In this document: positions 61,108-64,000 of the stretch, in pieces
Numbering within the stretch: the stretch's first letter is position 1
Layout of the letters: each line of letters starts with the position of its first letter
From: Climacteris rufus
Taxonomy: Eukaryota > Chordata > Aves > Passeriformes > Climacteridae
Direction: 5' to 3'
Length of the DNA: 64,000 nucleotides
Assembly (NCBI GenBank): GCA_013398175.1
Contig: VZRZ01007230.1
Location: forward strand, 845,250-909,249
Translations under genes and position numbers: made by a program
The notes under the pieces: model-generated
Database searches by the model: none
Seen by the model: the letters and a program-made list of their open reading frames with translations, nothing else
What the model was told of the DNA's origin: nothing

Positions 61108-64000
61108 TAAGTGTGCACAGCTTCTTGCCTGTGTTTTTAAACCAAGGTTATGAGCTGAGGGCTTACTTACTGTTGTTTACTGTGACTGTAAAAACCCCTA
61201 AAAAACCTGCGTTTTTAAATTAAAATTTTGATAATGTAGAATTAGCAACAGCACCGAAAGAATAAATATACTTTGTTGTTTTAATAGTACAGATTAACTC
61301 AACTTAAAGGTTCCTCTACTTCTAAGTATGTATCAGAGTGTTCTAAAGTGTTGATATTTTCAGAGTGATGTCGCTGTGTACCGTGCATGTTGGCTTTTAT
61401 TTTATACAGCAGGAACAGAAAGATCACATAATGTAGCAGACCAATTCTTAAAAGGATTTGGTTGGTTTTTGTTGGCAGCCTGCATGCAAGCCCTGCATCT
61501 CTGGACTCTGCTTGCCACCTATGCTGTTGCAGTAGGACAAAATCAAGGACAGAAGAATCAGGAGTGCCCTAAGCTCAACACACAGGTACTCTCCTTTAAA
61601 AACACAAGAGGAAACACTGTTGTCATATTTTCTGTGAAAACTCTGTCTCCAGATTTTTATATGGGATTTTCCAAACTAAATGTCAGAATCCAGCACATTA
61701 AGTATAAAAAGATGTAAATAAATAAACAGAGTAAACTGAGAAAAAATTTTTTTTAGTGTGCATACTATTCCATGTCTTAAAATAGCTTAGGCAGTGAACC
61801 CATTTGCAGTTATTTCCTATAACCTGTGCTGGGTACCTAGTTTTACAGCATGTTATCAAGCAACTGTGAAGATACTTAATGTTCTGTTGTTTCATTCTCA
61901 TAATAACATTTGCCTACTTACTTTTTAGATAAGTAGTCCTAAGGCTATTTCTTGGCAGAACTACTAAAATAGTAATTTGGTAATTACTAGTTACTAAGGA
62001 TTTCTTACCATGTGTGAGCTTGCATCATCTGAGGTTTTGGTAGTTATAAATTAGTAAGTATCTGTCCTGAGCTCAGGTGATGCCAGTGGAATGCACTAAT
62101 AAATTTCTCCTGACTACCTGCACATAATGGAGTGACTGATGTGATTACACTCATGCCCAGTACCTTCTGATGTCCCTGTCTAAAATATAAGCCTACTAAC
62201 AGCTGGGGTGGCTAAGAGAAACTGCTGCTGCACTCATGGAGCAAAATTCAAATTGTCTGAGTTAAAGGCAGTCTTGCTTTATATGAGTGTTAGCATATGG
62301 AGGGAAAGATCCCCACACTGTCATTCTGTGGGTTTTGTTACGGGAAACCCACTTCTTGCAACTCAGATGTTGCAAATAGCAGAAGTTACATGGAGAAGCT
62401 TGCATGTTTTTCAGAAGTTTTTAAGTAAGCTTTCTTTTCTAGAGTAAGTAATAGTCTGTAATAATAGTAAAAAAAAAAAAANAAATAATACGTAAATTTC
62501 TTTATAATTTCACCAAACTGTTTCTTTCTTCCACCAAGAACACCAAAACCAATTTTCCATAGCTTCTGGGTATCAAATGTCACAGCCATCACTGCTGCCA
62601 TGCCCTGCCCTGCCTTTTTTGGTACACGTTCATAAGTAAATATATGTGATAGCTACTCTAAGACCTTGGAATTGGGCATCTGCAGTTCCCAAAATAAATG
62701 TCATTTATTCGTGGTTTATACTCTCTTACCTGGAAGCTGTCACCATAGACGAGAATAAAATTTGCAAAGAATTTCACCCTATTCAATTTATCACTTTGAT
62801 TTACATTTGCCTTGTTCGGAAATAACATGGATAGTTCCCTCTCCTTGCCAGCCCACCCTTGTGTGTTCTCTCTATCAAAAGATGACAGGTTTGAAACCTG
62901 GTTTAGTCTAAGGCAAGTTTACCAAAGAAGTAGGAATACAGAAGTTGTGTGATACTTGAAACTCACATACTGCCAATAGCATTACAGCTAGATCTTAGTC
63001 ATTATCCTATCACTTTTGTGGCATTATGGTACTCTGAAATTGCATGGAATATTTTAATACATTTACAAGTGTGAGAACAGTTCTTACTGTCATTCATAAT
63101 TACTGACATCTAACAAAGTACTCTTATCAATCATTGAAATGTATAGAGAAGTTTTCTTAAAATTTTATCCACCCATAATCCAGGCTGTTTTCATAGCAGT
63201 GATTTTTAGGACGCTTCCATACTGGATGAGTCTTTATAAAATAAGAAAACTTGGTATTTGCCAAGTAGTGTAGGCTTACAGGGTATCAGTATAAAAATAC
63301 TCTGCTCCAGTTTATGTCCTCCACCAAAGCATTACTTAGCAGACTTATGATGACAACCTCCTACTTTAGTTACTCCTAAGCTTTAGTTATTACTAGTAAT
63401 AGTTCAGGTTGTGTGTCTCAATTTGATTGTGAAATGAGCCGTATCTCTATGTAGTTAAGATAGCAAGTAATTCATCGACTCATCCTTCCCTGCTTAAAAT
63501 TACTGACAGTGAAAACAACAGAAGGTCCCACAGTCATCCTTTATATGAGGTTTTTTATTTGACATTATCTTTTTTCTGTTTTGTTTTATTGGGTAGGGAG
63601 AGGAAAGAAACTGCTCTACATACAACACTCAGTAGATTGAAAAGTTCAGGATAATCTTAACTCCAGAACATGACATTACTCCTTGTGGGTGCAATCAGTT
63701 ATTAATTTCCTGGGATAGCTAATTGGAAATGCCTACTATGGCAGCTGTAAATTCACTTAGATCACTAAAATGAATGACAGGTCTTATCACCAGCTCTTGT
63801 TTTGTAATCAAACTGACACAGCATGCACTGAGATACAGGCTGTCTCACATACTAAGACAACAACATTTGTATTAAGCAGCACCTGAATACAACATAAAAG
63901 CAGTTCTGTTTGGACTTCTGTTATCCAATTGTATATAAGAAACTTCATTTCAAAACTAGAATTCAATACAGTCTTTACAACAAATACTTCTCTTTATTTA

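Larger units (their letters stand above)
46231..64000 (+). other. NT5C3A: NT5C3A first intron (continues off the right edge)
   Basis: 17.8 kb downstream of the GTACGT donor. It is much poorer in repeats than the BBS9 introns: one LTR piece (54.7-55.1 kb), one old CR1-like fragment (55.85-56.13 kb) and simple repeats. It includes a GC-rich patch at 52.2-52.7 kb, an exon-like segment at about 61.0-61.1 kb, and unique AT-rich stretches that may be conserved. No NT5C3A catalytic exon was found. Confidence 0.75.

Noticed and set aside
61376..61717. 113-codon plus-strand frame with a hydrophobic stretch
   Set aside because: No family recognised and no Kozak or splice support. A single frame of this length is expected by chance in 64 kb.
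46231..64000. Search for NT5C3A second exon (MPEFQKS...) and the alternative MTNQES-type first exon
   Set aside because: Neither peptide was found in any plus-strand frame. They may lie beyond the right edge or be absent.

Overview
The window looks like bird nuclear DNA. It is AT-rich and intron-dominated. It carries many CR1 LINE fragments with the avian-type 3' end, several LTR pieces typical of avian endogenous retroviruses, and one CpG island. Two conserved vertebrate genes can be recognised, and they diverge from that island. On the minus strand is BBS9 (PTHB1, a BBSome subunit). On the plus strand is NT5C3A (pyrimidine 5'-nucleotidase). I had no database access: gene names rest on matching translated exons to the families as I know them, and on splice-site and reading-phase continuity.

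Layout. From 45 kb down to about 6.4 kb lie eight consecutive coding exons of BBS9 on the minus strand: 44314-44425, 40765-40915, 39513-39577, 36965-37078, 13586-13760, 9762-9846, 7866-8049 and 6435-6564. They join in perfect phase into about 338 residues, the N-terminal beta-propeller part. The rest of BBS9 must lie left of base 1, since I found no further exon in 1-6434. The start-codon exon has a splice acceptor just upstream of the ATG, so at least one noncoding first exon must lie in the CpG island. At 46093-46230 is the first coding exon of NT5C3A (46 codons, a membrane-anchor N-terminus) with a gtacgt donor. The remaining 17.8 kb is its first intron, which continues past the right edge.

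Between the two start codons (44425 and 46093) is a 1.7 kb bidirectional promoter region with inverted CCAAT, ACTAYRNNNCCCR and X-box-like motifs. In human, as I recall, RP9 sits between these two genes; nothing resembling it is present here.

Repeats dominate the BBS9 introns. They include an internally deleted CR1 (21.4-22.6 kb), a tail-to-tail CR1 pair (27.8-29.8 kb), a CR1 nested in an opposite-strand CR1 (31.7-34.3 kb) and a long CR1 with endonuclease and reverse transcriptase remains (41.6-43.9 kb). A related LTR family appears at 15.7-16.4, 25.86-26.2 and 54.7-55.1 kb. At the first of these, two LTR copies form a 204-bp inverted repeat with only one mismatch, next to an assembly gap. 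Several unique, repeat-free, homeodomain-site-rich stretches in the introns are candidate conserved regulatory elements. A GC-rich patch at 52.2-52.7 kb and an exon-like segment at about 61.0-61.1 kb are candidate alternative first exons or promoters of NT5C3A. No tRNA, rRNA, CRISPR array or prokaryotic feature was seen.
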